A DNA stretch of 64,000 nucleotides, from contig OZ012684.1 of the NCBI GenBank assembly GCA_963942565.1, positions 72,002,895-72,066,894 of the forward strand. The letters are read 5' to 3'. The notes under the pieces were generated by a model, which did not search any database, was not told the origin of the DNA, and worked only from the letters and a program-made list of their open reading frames with translations. A program made the translations under genes and the position numbers. Below, in pieces: positions 1 through 10,935 of the stretch. Source of the DNA: Maea johnstoni (lineage: Eukaryota > Annelida > Polychaeta > Spionida > Magelonidae). Each line of letters begins with the position of its first letter. Positions within the stretch are counted from its first letter, which is position 1.

Positions 1-14
1 AATCTTCCCAACCT

Positions 15-171
15 CTAACAGCACCATGCGGTTAATCGGAAGAATACGGTAAGTGGGATAGATCCTAGGTGGTTCACTATTACTGGGTTGCTCCAATCAC
101 AAGAGCCATGGATGGAGAAAGGAGGTGAGAACACACATAGAGCACGAGTGGTTCCTGTTCTGAACGTCACT
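15..171 (-). pseudogene. Partial second copy of the EctC-like 3' exon
   Basis: Bases 51-176 match 351-480, the 3' end of the neighbouring EctC-like gene, apart from scattered changes and small indels. Read on the minus strand, this copy encodes the same C-terminal strand (RVTFRTGTTRALCVFSPP, then SIHGSCDWS). Small indels near the end remove the neighbour's stop, so the frame runs on to a stop at 15-17 with a different tail. The homology ends within a few bases of a good splice acceptor (pyrimidine run, then TGTAG at 172-176). It may be the last exon of a paralogue, an alternative last exon, or a stranded duplicate. No upstream part of the protein is visible beside it, so I call it partial; whether it is expressed cannot be judged. 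Confidence 0.6.
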
Positions 172-378
172 CTACATGGAAAGGAAAACATCACAAAAGT
201 ACCCTCACAAATTCAAATTTCACCATACCATACCTATAAGACACCTTAGATGCAGAAATATTCAATTTATACAACAAAAGTGATCCATTCTGTTTCTGAC
301 TATCATCAATTAACTTTATCCAATAATACGTACCAAGAAGAGATTACATTGAAGTGGTATAGAATCTAAGTGGTTCAC

Positions 379-1125
379 TCATAATACTGGGATGCTCCAA
401 TCACAAGAGCCATGAATGGAGAGAGGGGGTGAGAACACACATAGAGCACGAGTGGTTCCTGTTCTGAACGTCACTCTACACGGCGTATCGTCAAACAGCA
501 CTGTAGTCCACGTCTCTGCATCGTCCACTGTGCAGGCGAAATCATTCCTGCAGTTTCCGTCGTTCCACTCCAGCTGTCCCGAGCCATTCAGGTAACAAGC
601 GGCCTGGCGATGCCGTAAATGATGCATGTTAGTTTGTCTACTGGGTAAAAATATCATATCATGGAGTGATATGTTATATTGATCACCTGGTGTCAGCATG
701 CTTCGGTTTTTACCAATTCCTATGTCAAGATCACTGCCAGCTGCAAGAATATCTGATAACACTCTTTTGGTGTATTCCTTCGGATTTAACCCATCTTTCT
801 TGATAGCATAAATGACGACCATATGCAGCTTCTCTGTGGATGTCGTGCATGTAGCTGTAATATCATCCCTAATCCCAACAACCATATCTGAATGGGCATC
901 CACACTTTCACCTTTGATAAAGATTTCTGCAGTTCCAGCAACTATGTAATATACATGATGGCATTCAGGGAAGCCTGTCTGAAGAGTCGTTTCAGTATCG
1001 GCATCCAGGGTGACATCGTACATCATGAAACCCACTTCATCCTCGATGTCCACCAGAGGGAGCCCTAGTAGCCCACTGCAGCCAATCATACGAGGGGAGA
1101 GATTCCGGGCCTGGAGGATCCGCAT
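379..1125 (-). CDS. Double-domain ectoine-synthase-like (EctC-type) cupin protein
   Basis: This frame encodes 248 residues from the ATG at 1125. The open frame runs 14 codons further up, but that stretch is a pyrimidine-rich tract ending in AG at 1130-1131, a splice acceptor, so the exon starts at 1129 and the start codon lies four bases inside it. The protein is two EctC-like cupin repeats in tandem. Repeat 1 (about residues 1-115) starts MRILQARNL and has VGFMMYDVTLDADTET, HHVYYIVAGTAEIF and KLHMVVIYA. Repeat 2 (about 140-248) has YNISLHDMIF, HRQAACYLNGSGQLEW and RALCVFSPPLS. These match, in order, the blocks of bacterial EctC recalled as GFSFHD, HLEAVYCIEGEGE and CVFNPPL. EctC is normally one domain of about 130 residues that closes the ectoine ring from N-acetyl-diaminobutyrate. 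By my hand alignment the usual iron-binding Glu, Tyr and His are mostly replaced in both halves, so ectoine synthesis is uncertain. No partner ectA or ectB is nearby, and no signal peptide is seen. Confidence 0.8.
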   Translation of the reverse strand: MRILQARNLSPRMIGCSGLLGLPLVDIEDEVGFMMYDVTLDADTETTLQTGFPECHHVYYIVAGTAEIFIKGESVDAHSDMVVGIRDDITATCTTSTEKLHMVVIYAIKKDGLNPKEYTKRVLSDILAAGSDLDIGIGKNRSMLTPGDQYNISLHDMIFLPSRQTNMHHLRHRQAACYLNGSGQLEWNDGNCRNDFACTVDDAETWTTVLFDDTPCRVTFRTGTTRALCVFSPPLSIHGSCDWSIPVL

Positions 1126-1160
1126 CTTCCTAGAAAGTGGAAAAGGAAAATGGGATGAAT
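1126..1160 (-). other. Splice acceptor before the EctC-like coding exon
   Basis: On the minus strand a run of T and C (TTTTCCTTTTCCACTTTCTAG-like) ends in AG at 1131-1130. It is followed by GAAG and the ATG at 1125. This implies an upstream 5' exon on the minus strand, so the gene is not a simple intronless copy. I could not place that upstream exon. Confidence 0.6.
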
Positions 1161-1199
1161 TTATCATCAGCCTGCTCAGTATAAAACTGTGTAGTGGTT

Positions 1200-3700
1200 A
1201 GCTATGCCACTCACCCTACTGCCCTAGAGACATGCAATATTAATGCTGCCCTGCTAAGCGCTGTGTCATTTCTCATTCATCACAGTTGCTATAGAAGTTG
1301 AACACGATTGATTTCCAGAGTTGCCATGCATAATTCATCTAGCAAAAGAAGATAATAAGGATGAATTGTCTGAGCTTATTATGCTCTGTATTTTATTGCG
1401 GCTGGTACAGCACCTATTCATCACTCACTAACATAGCATCTTGGCATTCTTACAATATGGTTGGTCTGCAAGACTGCTTTTCTACAGAGACACCATTTTT
1501 ATTGCATTCTAACCATAGGGGTTGTCAAGATTGTGCTACAAATGCACCATTTCTTATAGCATTCTTACAATAATTGAAGTCTGAAAGACAGCTATAATAC
1601 TAAGGAACACTTTCTTCTTGTATTTGCCGAGCCTTACCAAAATCATTCAAAAAGACAATGCTCAATCTTACATTGACTATAAGTTTATCAGATAGGCCTT
1701 CCAAGAGGATCACATCCCTAAAAGGTGTAAGGCTATTGTTACAATAGTCTCACAGAAATAAGAAATCTCAGATGTCAAGATGACTCAGATAAGATGTGTG
1801 GGTAATATTTTCACTTAGGGTAGTTTGTGGAGTTGATTCTTATGACTCAGTATTTCTTCTACCCTGCCTTTATTTGACAATTTGACCTATACAAAGTGTA
1901 TATTGCTGAGAGGTTTTCTGATGAGGAATACACAAAACATCACAAGAGGCTTCAAATTTTTACTCCATTCAAATTATATCGCCATAAACATGAGAAAGTG
2001 TGTTTTTTTGATTCCCTAACTTTTGATCAAAGTCAAAATTGGACAAACCTATCCCTCCAAAATATTCTTAGCTACAACTATGCCAAATTTAAAAAAAAAA
2101 GAATTGTTAACATTTGATACCCAAAATGCATGTTTGAAGCGACCATGTTTTGGTTAAATTTGTTATGGAGAAAAAGGGCCAAAAACATTTCCTGCTTGTG
2201 TGGAAGCCTATCCAAGCTTTAGTAATAGATGGTCTTCCAATCTTCTTTGGTAATGGCCTAGACATTCACAATTGATCTGATGTAATGAGGAAAGGGACGT
2301 ATGCTTTAATATATGTAAACAATCTCAGAAGTACCCTACTTTCACAAATTAACCCCAGAAGACCCTTTAAAATAAGTCTTAAATATCCATATAATAGGTC
2401 AATAAGAAAGGAAGAATTATGCACAAAGAACTGGATTGACCAAGTTATGATTTGTGTATAAAATTACTAATCAATAGTACAACCATATGGTAGAAATGAG
2501 CTTAATTCGGTTTGAGACTGCAAGCAAATTTAGAACCAGGCAATCAATGATTTACAGGAATTTCCCCTAGTACACAAGAATGTCTGGTAGATTGAAATAC
2601 AAATTGCAGGGCATTGGAAGAAAAACCATGTACTTTTAACAAAACATTTTTAATGAATAAGTTAAAACATGGAAGAAATGTTAACTAAACAATTCAAAAG
2701 CCCTTCATCAAGACTCAAATTGTAGTAAAAGAATATTGATCATAGTCCAACAAAAAATGTTACAAGTAGAGTCAGGGGTTCCAAACTTAAATCCAAATAA
2801 AAAATAATTTAAGTGCTTCATCATTTATCCACAAAATATGTATGGCATCAAATATGAACAAAACTGGCCTTTAAATTCCTTAAAAGTTTGAAAAATTGAA
2901 TCTCAAATCTATGACATTTCAAAATATTTTTTTTCAGTATAATATGCCCACTTTTTTCTAAGCTCATACCATTCAATTCAGTGCATATGTACATTGCTAT
3001 TGCATTCTAGTCTTGTTACTTGTGACACCAATAGATGTCGCTAGTATATAGACATCCTAGCTAAGGTTATCCACAGAATGACTGTGAACTCCTGATTTTA
3101 TGAAATGTCAGTCCCGAAGAAGACATCTTTTGCGGTTAAAAATCTTTTACCAAAATTACCACTGATAAGTCCCCCTTCTATTTTTCCAGGGAATGATTGA
3201 TGAGTGTGGGTGGTTTCTCTGACCAGCCCACTTGCTGTCCACATTTTTCCAACATAAGTGAAGCCAATTACTTTCGAATCCCTAGTGATAAAACATCCAT
3301 GTTGATTTTTATTGAGCCCTGTCATTGACCATTATCTTTATTAGGATGGTACATTATTGCCTCTATTTACTTCCATTAGTGATCCACTACTGAGGAAGTG
3401 AATTCCCAAACCTTATTATAATAAAGCCTTGATCTTGCATACAAAATTCTTAACCCGCACCTTCCCAGATCGCCCCAAAATAGCAGGAATATTTGGGAAT
3501 ATCTTTCTTTCAAAGGCTATATCTAGAACATAATTGAAGAAAAATTCTTAAGCAGAGTACCTACCCAAAGAGGTATAGCAACATAAAAACAAACATCTGA
3601 ATTCTTACAGGAAAATCTGAGGCCATAAATGTAGAACATTTCACGAGTGATGCCATAAGACATGTATATGGGTTTTGAACACTTTCTCAAAAAAATCTCA
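1200..3700. other. AT-rich non-coding stretch, no feature recognised
   Basis: Only short chance frames are present, with many stops on both strands. It probably contains intron or upstream sequence of the minus-strand EctC-like gene. I see no repeat with clear ends. Confidence 0.5.
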
Positions 3701-3718
3701 AACGTGGACAGGGCTCGA

Positions 3719-4063
3719 TGTTAAGGCTAGCCCCGTAGCCCCGGGCTAGTTATTGAAAGTCAGGGCTAGTAAATTCTACCTGTGAGTAGCCCCAAGGGGC
3801 TAGATAGAATCAGACCATCAGCGCTTAAAAAAATATGAAGCCCTCCTTTGGTTCTGCATACCTGTATGATAATAATACTCAATTTAACATAATACACTGC
3901 ATTCTTTTCATGTTATCAACTTAGGCTATGGGGTAGGTCAATATTTGGAAAATGTTGTTATTGATATCATTATCAGGGCTAGGAATATTGTTTCAGGGCT
4001 AGTAAAAGTTATGGTAACTAGCCCTGCTGGGCTCATGAAGTTTTTTCTTAGTGTTGAGTCCTG
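3719..4063. mobile_element. Short inverted-repeat transposon (MITE) with CAGGGCTCGA-type ends
   Basis: The left end reads CAGGGCTCGATGTTAA and the right end is its imperfect reverse complement (TTAGTGTTGAGTCCTG). The flanking five bases are GTGGA on the left and ATGGA on the right, a near-perfect 5-bp target duplication. Inside are repeated GGGCTAG/CTAGCCC blocks, some forming further inverted repeats. It has no coding capacity. The ends are close to those of the elements at 22,890, 30,521, 42,771 and 58,523, so all probably used the same transposase. Confidence 0.7.
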
Positions 4064-4329
4064 ATGGACCAAGATAATTTGTTTTGTTTTCTATTCTAAA
4101 GATACACCTGTATCAAACTACAAACTACTGGCCGGGTTCTATCCATGGTTGTTTAGAATAAATTATTATTCATGAATAATTACAGGAGTAAATATCCTTA
4201 ATATCAGTAATCTGCACACATTAGTCTTGTATTTCATGATCCCTCAAAAAAGTAATGGCAGACTAGTTAGTTAGTTACCTACGTGCCTGGTTGTTTCTGC
4301 GGGCTACTTGTTGAACTATGTTAATATTA

Positions 4330-5521
4330 GTGTAGCAGCAAATGACCAGATTTGGGGATGGACCCCAACCGGCGGTAGACCAAGCAGCATCATACATCAA
4401 ATGAAAGCTAAGAATCTCAGGATTCGGAAACTGCGTGATGCCGGAACCGAAAAGTTGTACAAACTGAGCTATCGCGCCGTTTCCATGGCAACCTTTTTTA
4501 AGTAGTGAAAACCCTGAAAAAATACTCTTCAATTAAATTCTTATTTAATGGCCTTCTCACCAATATTCCTAATTCAAATTACTCTTGATGATTAATAAGG
4601 TTCTTGTCTAGTGAGAAAAAGTGAAATGAAATATTTTGGTAGTGTTTGCACTGAGTGACCTCACACTTAGGGTACATATGTGGAAACCCATAAATATTTA
4701 GTATTTTTGGACTTTAAAGTTTTTATAGAAGACTCATATGAAGTTGTTCAGGCAAACAATATATATTTTCAGAGAGTGGACACTGTAAGCTTTCATTTGA
4801 TGTATTATCAGACCCCTTGCACATTTTGGTACTGAAAATATGGCGTCATACATAGTAGCTGTAGTAGGGATTATATACACCAATTTGGTGAAAACTCTCC
4901 TAATGGCTATCTAACTCTAGTTTTGTGGCTCCATAGCGTTATATTTCATTCAAATTACTCTTGGCAGTTAATAAGGTCCTTGTCTAGTGAGGTTGGTGAA
5001 GACAAATATTAAAGATTTGTTTGTACTGAGTGACCCCACGTTTAGGGTAAATATGCAGAAATGGCCATAAACATTGTATCTTTTTAACTTTTTTGTTTTA
5101 ATAAGAGGCATATATGAGATTGTACAGGCAAACAATATATTTCTTCATAAATTAGATATTATGCATTTGCATTTGGTTATTATTAGATCCTTTTCACAAT
5201 TGTGGTTTGTAAATAGTGGCTATATACAACAATTTGGTGAAAAGTCACCTAATGACCATCTCATTCTAGTTTTGTGGCTTTTTAGCATTATTCTTCATTC
5301 AAATTAATCTTGAGAGTTAATGAGGGAGTTGTTTAGTGATAGTATTTAAGGCAAATGGTAAAGAAGTGTTTGTACTGAGTGACCCCATGTTTAGGGTAAA
5401 TGTGATGAAATGGGGAAAATGGTGTATTTTTGGAGCATTTTGTTTTAATAAAAGTCATATATGAGAGTGTGCAGGCAAACACTAGCTCTTTATAGAAGGT
5501 AGACACTGAGCATTCATTCCA
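4330..5521 (+). repeat. Left arm of the long inverted repeat
   Basis: Its inverted partner is 8,556-9,753. The inner end reads AGACACTGAGCATTCATTCC and occurs inverted at 8,556-8,575. The arm contains about three ~350-370-bp tandem units, each with the motifs ACTGAGTGACCCCA, TTTAGGGTAAAT and CAGGCAAACAATATAT. Confidence 0.85.
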
Positions 5522-6030
5522 GTGACCCCACGTTTAGGGTAAATATGCAGAAATGGCCAAAAACGTATCTTTTTAACCTTTGAGTTTTAATAAGAGGCAT
5601 ATATGAGATTGTACAGGCAAACAATATATACATTCATAGAGTAGACACTATGAGCTTGCATTTGATTATCTTTTGACCCTTAAACAATTTTGGATTGTAA
5701 ATATGACTTCATACATAGCTGTTGTAAGGGCCATCTCACCCTACCTTTGAGGTTACCTGGCATTAATTCTCATTCAAATTACTCCTGGCAGTTAATTAGA
5801 TCCGTTGTATAGTGAAAGAAAAATGTTAAGTTGTGTTTGCACTAAATGCCCCCATGTTTAGAGTAAATATGCCAAAAGGGTGTAAATTTCATATTTTGGA
5901 CCTTTTTGTTATAATGAGAGACAAACTAGTTTTGATAAGGCAACCAATGGCTACAATCAAGAAAATAGACCCTCCTAGCAAGCTCATTTTATTTATCATT
6001 CACCATGCTATACTCTAGTGTAAATAAAAC
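4640..6030 (+). repeat. Tandem array of ~360-bp units
   Basis: The marker CTGAGTGACC...TTTAGGGTA recurs near 4,655, 5,025 and 5,375; a shortened unit starts near 5,518 and a degenerate one near 5,840. Shared blocks in each unit include CAGGCAAACAATATAT, ACAATTTGGTGAAAA and CATTCAAATTACTCTTG. The array runs past the inner end of the inverted arm, so the tandem growth is only partly mirrored on the other side. Confidence 0.8.
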
Positions 6031-6635
6031 TCCCCATAATAGTTTCAGAACTTGTCATATTCGGCCTTTTTACAAAAATAACCTGATTACTTTTTTAATT
6101 TCTTGTATTAATGTTATCTATTCCTGTGATAGTCTAAAGTGAGTGGCGCCTTTTTTGCATAAAAAGAAATACCAAAAGTTGGCTAGCACATTTGCTATCA
6201 TAGGCCCCTAGCTTCAGGAGCAGTTTGAATAATCCTCCTAAAACCTTGATTTCACTAGTGTTTGTTGATTATGAAAGGTAGGATCATAATGCCATAGGTG
6301 TCTACAACTTTATCCTGAGGTATGCTGTTAACTAAATAGATAATACAGAGAACTTGAAAAGTGCCTAGTTTAATGATATATCTATGGTTTCACTTTATGT
6401 TTATTTGATTGTATTTCAGATTATAAGGAGCAATATTAGTTGCATTGGATATTGGTTTTGGGCTCTAAAGAGGTTCATTCAAATTGATTGAAAGAACACT
6501 CTAGTGCGGTACAGCTCTGTTAGTAGTTTTTAACCCATTGCTGGTGAGGTGTTTAACTTATCGAGGCTTGCAGCACCTCAAAAGGGCTGTTTGTTTGTTT
6601 TTCCTACGAAAAGCATATTTTGAGGAGTACTTTTA

Positions 6636-7140
6636 CCGTAATTTCGCGTGTATAAGACGCACTTTTTTACACAAATTTTCACACTCAAAGTGGGGATGCG
6701 TCTTATATACGAAGCTAGGGATCTAGGGTGTTTTAAATCGAGTCCCCAGGCCACTCGGGGATCGCCTAATTACAACTTTAACGCTGCCAGGACTGTGCCC
6801 ATCGATGATTGCCACGGCATTTACGAATTGTAGTTATCGAACCCCTCCCCGTCGGAATGCATTGATTACAATCAATATCACCCCTAGGACAATGGGTATC
6901 ACGCATAGACACAGAGTGATAAGCACTGTCATGTTGATGTCGCATTGATGTCACATTTCACTCATTTTGAAGTGCTTTTTACTGGCTTTCTAGCTTTAAT
7001 TATGAGTAGTTAATTTTCAACAATATATCCGAAAAGGGGGTGCGCACTATACACAAAGCTAAGGTCTATACATCATTTCAAAGGGTTAAACAAGGGGTGC
7101 GTCTTATATACGGGTGCGTCTTATACACGCAAAATTACGG
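6636..7140. mobile_element. 505-bp MITE with CCGTAATTT...GACGCAC inverted ends
   Basis: The left end reads CCGTAATTTCGCG followed by TGTATAAGACGCAC. The right end is the inverted form (GTGCGTCTTATACACG, then CAAAATTACGG). Both sides are flanked by TA, consistent with a TA target duplication. Sub-terminal GTGCGTCTTATATACG repeats form a second inner inverted pair. The interior, 6,737-7,020, is moderately GC-rich and non-coding. It lies inside the large palindrome, so it probably inserted later. Confidence 0.8.
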
Positions 7141-7329
7141 TAATTGTAGCATAATTCACTACTCTCCTTAAGATGGTTTTTGATGCTTTGCTTTATTCAT
7201 AAACTATTTTCGAGAGTATCTTAGATCTAGACAATTCTCTCCGATTAGAAATTTAAGTATGGAAAAGTTCATAAGGTCATAGTTTTCTCGATATTTCACT
7301 ATTCAGTATCTACTGAGAGGGGGAAGTTG

Positions 7330-8010
7330 GAAGATGAGGCGGGTTGTAGTGGGATTGCTTGGTTCACTCAGGTAGCAATCTCTCAATGATTCATTGATCA
7401 GCTTGTACTTAGGGGCAGGAGGGGCAAGAGTGGGGGATGGGTTTTAGGTTGGATGTATGAGGTTGCTTAAGGGGTTAGAGGAAAAGTGTTTGGGATGACC
7501 GTTGTGCAATCACTAAACTAAATGATTCACTTATATTAATATGAGGTGTCTGGGTAGGTGTGGTTGTGTGAGACATGTGCTGCAATTGGTGAGCATGGTT
7601 GAGGGTGGCCTATGTTGCTGTCTGTTTGTCAGCTTCTTTTGGGGTGAGGGTAAGGTATGGTTGTGGTTAACAATCTTCAATTGTCTACCTGTATGTGTAT
7701 GGAGGGAACAGGGGTCCAGGGGATTTGGTATGGTCATGGAGTCATGTTTTGATCATGCAATGATTCATTTGTCAGCTTATATGATGGGGGGGGGGGGAGG
7801 GGGGTAGTCGTGGTTGTGGGATACCTGTGATGCTATCTCTCAATGTTTTAATTTTCTGCTTTTATTATGGGTTGGAGTAAGATAGCTATGTTTGGAGATG
7901 ACCTGTGCTGAGATATCTCCATGATTTATTGGTCAAATGGTCTACCCTGATGGTTGTGTGGTCTAAGACATTGTCAAAGGTATCTCTAAGTCCTAGCTGG
8001 GGCATGTTAG
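7330..8010 (+). repeat. Degenerate ~100-bp minisatellite, G-rich
   Basis: The phrases CTCTCAATGATTCATTG, TGTCAGCTT, GGTTGTGG and CCTGTGATGCTATCTC recur in the same order with heavy drift. A run of G lies at about 7,786-7,804. The open frames here (88 and 68 residues) are repeat-derived and low in complexity. Confidence 0.55.
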
Positions 8011-8555
8011 AAAGCTATCAGTGACTTGGGGTTAGACAGTGGTTTCCGCTGGATGCTACAGTTTACGCCACCTGCCACATCTGGCAAACCATGACTGCAA
8101 TATTATAAGAAAAGGTGAAGATAATTGAAATTCCAAATTTATTTGTCAGTTTGTCTTATAGGTAGGAGGGGGGGTCTAGCTATAGTTGGAGGTTGGAGGC
8201 CCAAGATTGAAACGCCATGTGCAACAACAACCTACTGCAGTACAAAGTAGGTTTTAGGAGGGTTGGTGATCCCTTTCACCTTCAAAAACATCACATGCAT
8301 TATGATATCAGGTATAAGGCCATAGGGCATTTTTTACCAAAAATAAAGGTCACTCAGTTCAAATGGATATCCATCTTAGTTTCATTTTGTATCAGGTTGC
8401 ATTGGTAAATGTTGTTCTACGTAACAGGAGTGGAAAAGAAGAAGGTGATGGTTTTTAAGTTTTTACCAAGTTGTTGTACAAAGTCCTCACTAGAGCTATC
8501 ATGAATGAAGCCAAATTTCTAAAAACAAAAGTGCTCAAATGGATAGAATAGCACA

Positions 8556-9753
8556 TGGAATGAATGCTCAGTGTCTACCTTCTATAAAGAGCTAGTGTTT
8601 GCCTGCACACTCTCATATATGTCTTTTATTAAAACAAATGCTCCAAAAATACACCATTTTCCCCATTTCATCACATTTACCCTAAACATGGGGTCACTCA
8701 GTACAAACACTTCTTTACCATTTGCCTTAAATACTATCACTAAACAACTCCCTCATTAACTCTCAAGATTAATTTGAATGAAGAATAATGCTAAAAAGCC
8801 ACAAAACTAGAATGAGATGGTCATTAGGTGACTTTTCACCAAATTGTTGTATATAGCCACTATTTACAAACCACAATTGTGAAAAGGATCTAATAATAAC
8901 CAAATGCAAATGCATAATATCTTATTTATGAAGAAATATATTGTTTGCCTGTACAATCTCATATATGCCTCTTATTAAACCAAAAATGTTAAAAAGATAC
9001 AATGTTTATGGCCATTTCTGCATATTTACCCTAAACGTGGGGTCACTCAGTACAACCAAATCTTTAATATTTGTCTTCACCAACCTCACTAGACAAGGAC
9101 CTTATTAACTGCCAAGAGTAATTTGAATGAAAAATAACGCTATGGAGCCACAAAACTAGAGTTAGATAGTCATTAGGAGAGTTTTCACCAAATTGGTGTA
9201 TATAGTCCCTACTACAGCTACTATGTATGACGCCATATTTTCAGTACCAAAATGTGCAAGGGGTCTAATAATACATCAAATGAAAGCTTACAGTGTCTAC
9301 TCTCTGAAAATATATATTGTTTGCCTGAACAACTTCATATGAGTCTTCTATAAAAACTTTAAAGTCCAAAAATACTAAATATTTACGCGTTTCTACATAT
9401 GTACCCTAAGTGTGAGGTCACTCAGTGCAAACACTACCAAAATATTTCATTTCACTTTTTTTCACTAGACAAGAACCTTATTAATCATCAAGAGTAATTT
9501 GAATTAGGAATATTGGTGAGAAGGCCACCAAATAAGAATTTAATTGAAGAGTATTTTTTCAGGGTTTTCACTACACTAAGGTTGCCATGGAAACGGCGCG
9601 ACAGCTCGGTTTGTACAACTTTTTGGTTCCGGCATCACACAGTTTCCGAATCCTGAGATTCTTAGCTTTCATTTGATGTATGATGCTGCTTGGTCTACCG
9701 CCGGTTTGGGTTACTCCTAAAATAAGCCACTTTTTGGCCCTCTGCTGCTACAC
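8556..9753 (-). repeat. Right arm of the long inverted repeat
   Basis: This is the reverse complement of 4,330-5,521, including the same internal ~360-bp units. Still more degenerate units continue inward to about 8,220 (for example CACTCAGTTCAAATG resembling the unit start). Confidence 0.85.
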
Positions 9754-9775
9754 TATATGAGATACTTTTTTGACC

Positions 9776-9805
9776 AAAGGCTGATGAACCAGTTCATCAG
9801 CCTTT
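9776..9805. repeat. Perfect 14-bp stem hairpin outside the palindrome
   Basis: AAAGGCTGATGAAC is followed by two bases and then its exact reverse complement GTTCATCAGCCTTT. It sits about 20 bases beyond the right end of the large inverted-repeat element. It is not the histone stem-loop. Role unknown. Confidence 0.8.
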
Positions 9806-10014
9806 ATTATAGAGTGAGGTGGGAGGGTGGAATAATCTTGAAGTTCATTTATCATATATGTAAGTGAAAAAGATAGTGTTTGTTTGTTTGTTTTGGATCC
9901 GCAACCACATTTTTCCCACTGGGTCAACTCCCAAGGGAAGACCTACGGAGATCACCCAGGCCACTCGTCACCCCCGGGGCCTTGTCTTACTTTCTGTTCC
10001 TTCTCCACCCATAC

Positions 10015-10230
10015 TTTTGTCATGAAATCCTGCATCTGGTCTGTACCCTCCCCTGTCCTCCTGTCCTGTACATATAACCTATCGAGTCCCTGGTCTGTCC
10101 CTTCCTTGTTTTCCTGTCCTACACATATATTCAAACCCCACATAAAGGAACCCCTCAACACACCAGACCTCAAACCCCACATAGAAACTGTGTCAATTCA
10201 TTATTTCAATAAAACAAACAATTAAAACAG
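10015..10230 (+). repeat. Pyrimidine-rich short tandem duplication
   Basis: CTGGTCTGT...CCTGTCCTRYACATATA occurs twice about 58 bases apart (near 10,036 and 10,092). TCAAACCCCACATA then occurs twice (near 10,130 and 10,170). An AATAAA follows at about 10,208. The 113-residue frame at 9,884-10,225 spans this repeat and shows no recognisable domain. Confidence 0.5.
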
Positions 10231-10935
10231 CAGTGTACCACTACCTCGTCTCCCCTCCTATATCCTCCGTGCTTACCTGTTCCAGCGCCCCTCATGCACT
10301 TACACCAGTGACTCCCTTCCCCTTAGCCGTTTAGTCAGAATCAACATCAACTGTGTTAGATAAAGGTAAAAAACATATATGTACACAAGAACACCCCTAT
10401 CACCTCTCCCCATCTCTCTTCTTCATCATTTTCTTCACCCCATCCACTGTTCTAGCTAGTACCTCTGATCAGAGAGATTCTATTAAGGTGATGGTGGTCT
10501 CTGCTCTGATGGTTCCCCAACTAAACCCACTATCTCCTTTAGTTGCTGTATAGCTAGGCTACACAATAACCGCTAGACCAAGAGAAAGAACCTGTGAGCA
10601 AAAATTGTCTGCCTACAAAAAGTAGACCAAAGGCAAAGAATCATCTTCTAATCACATTCTGACTTCCTTAAATCTGAGATAAGAAACTGGACAACAGATA
10701 AAAAAAAAATGGAAAGTGGTATCTTTGGTTATTATGTTGGAGATAATGCAATGCTTTTGGGGTTCCTGCCTTTGAAATAATTCATACTCATCGTCAGAGT
10801 GAGTACTTCTTCATTCCAAATTAAGGTTTCAATTTGAAATATAATTGTTTACATTATTTTAAAGGCAAATTACAAGCTCTGCAGCTGTCACATGACAAAG
10901 TATTACAGATCATGAACTACGCTTCACATGATGAT

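Larger units (their letters stand above)
4328..9755. mobile_element. Giant imperfect palindrome: long-inverted-repeat element
   Basis: Two arms of about 1.2 kb (4,330-5,521 and 8,556-9,753) are inverted copies of each other, matching closely over most of their length. They enclose about 3 kb. The outermost bases are TAGTGTAGCAGCA and its reverse complement, flanked on both sides by TAT. The next ~50 bases differ between arms, after which the match is very close (for example CCGGCGGTAGACC and TTTCCATGGCAACC). No transposase or other protein was found inside. It resembles a foldback or other non-autonomous DNA element; the superfamily is not assignable by eye. Another MITE is nested in the centre. 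Confidence 0.75.

Noticed and set aside
4308-4505. 65-residue frame at the left edge of the palindrome, and its minus-strand partner
   Set aside because: It lies within repeat sequence that recurs inverted at 9,550-9,720 with stops and changes; not a gene.
9884-10225. 113-residue frame followed by AATAAA, considered as a last exon
   Set aside because: It spans short tandem duplications and has no domain; the AATAAA alone is weak in AT-rich DNA.
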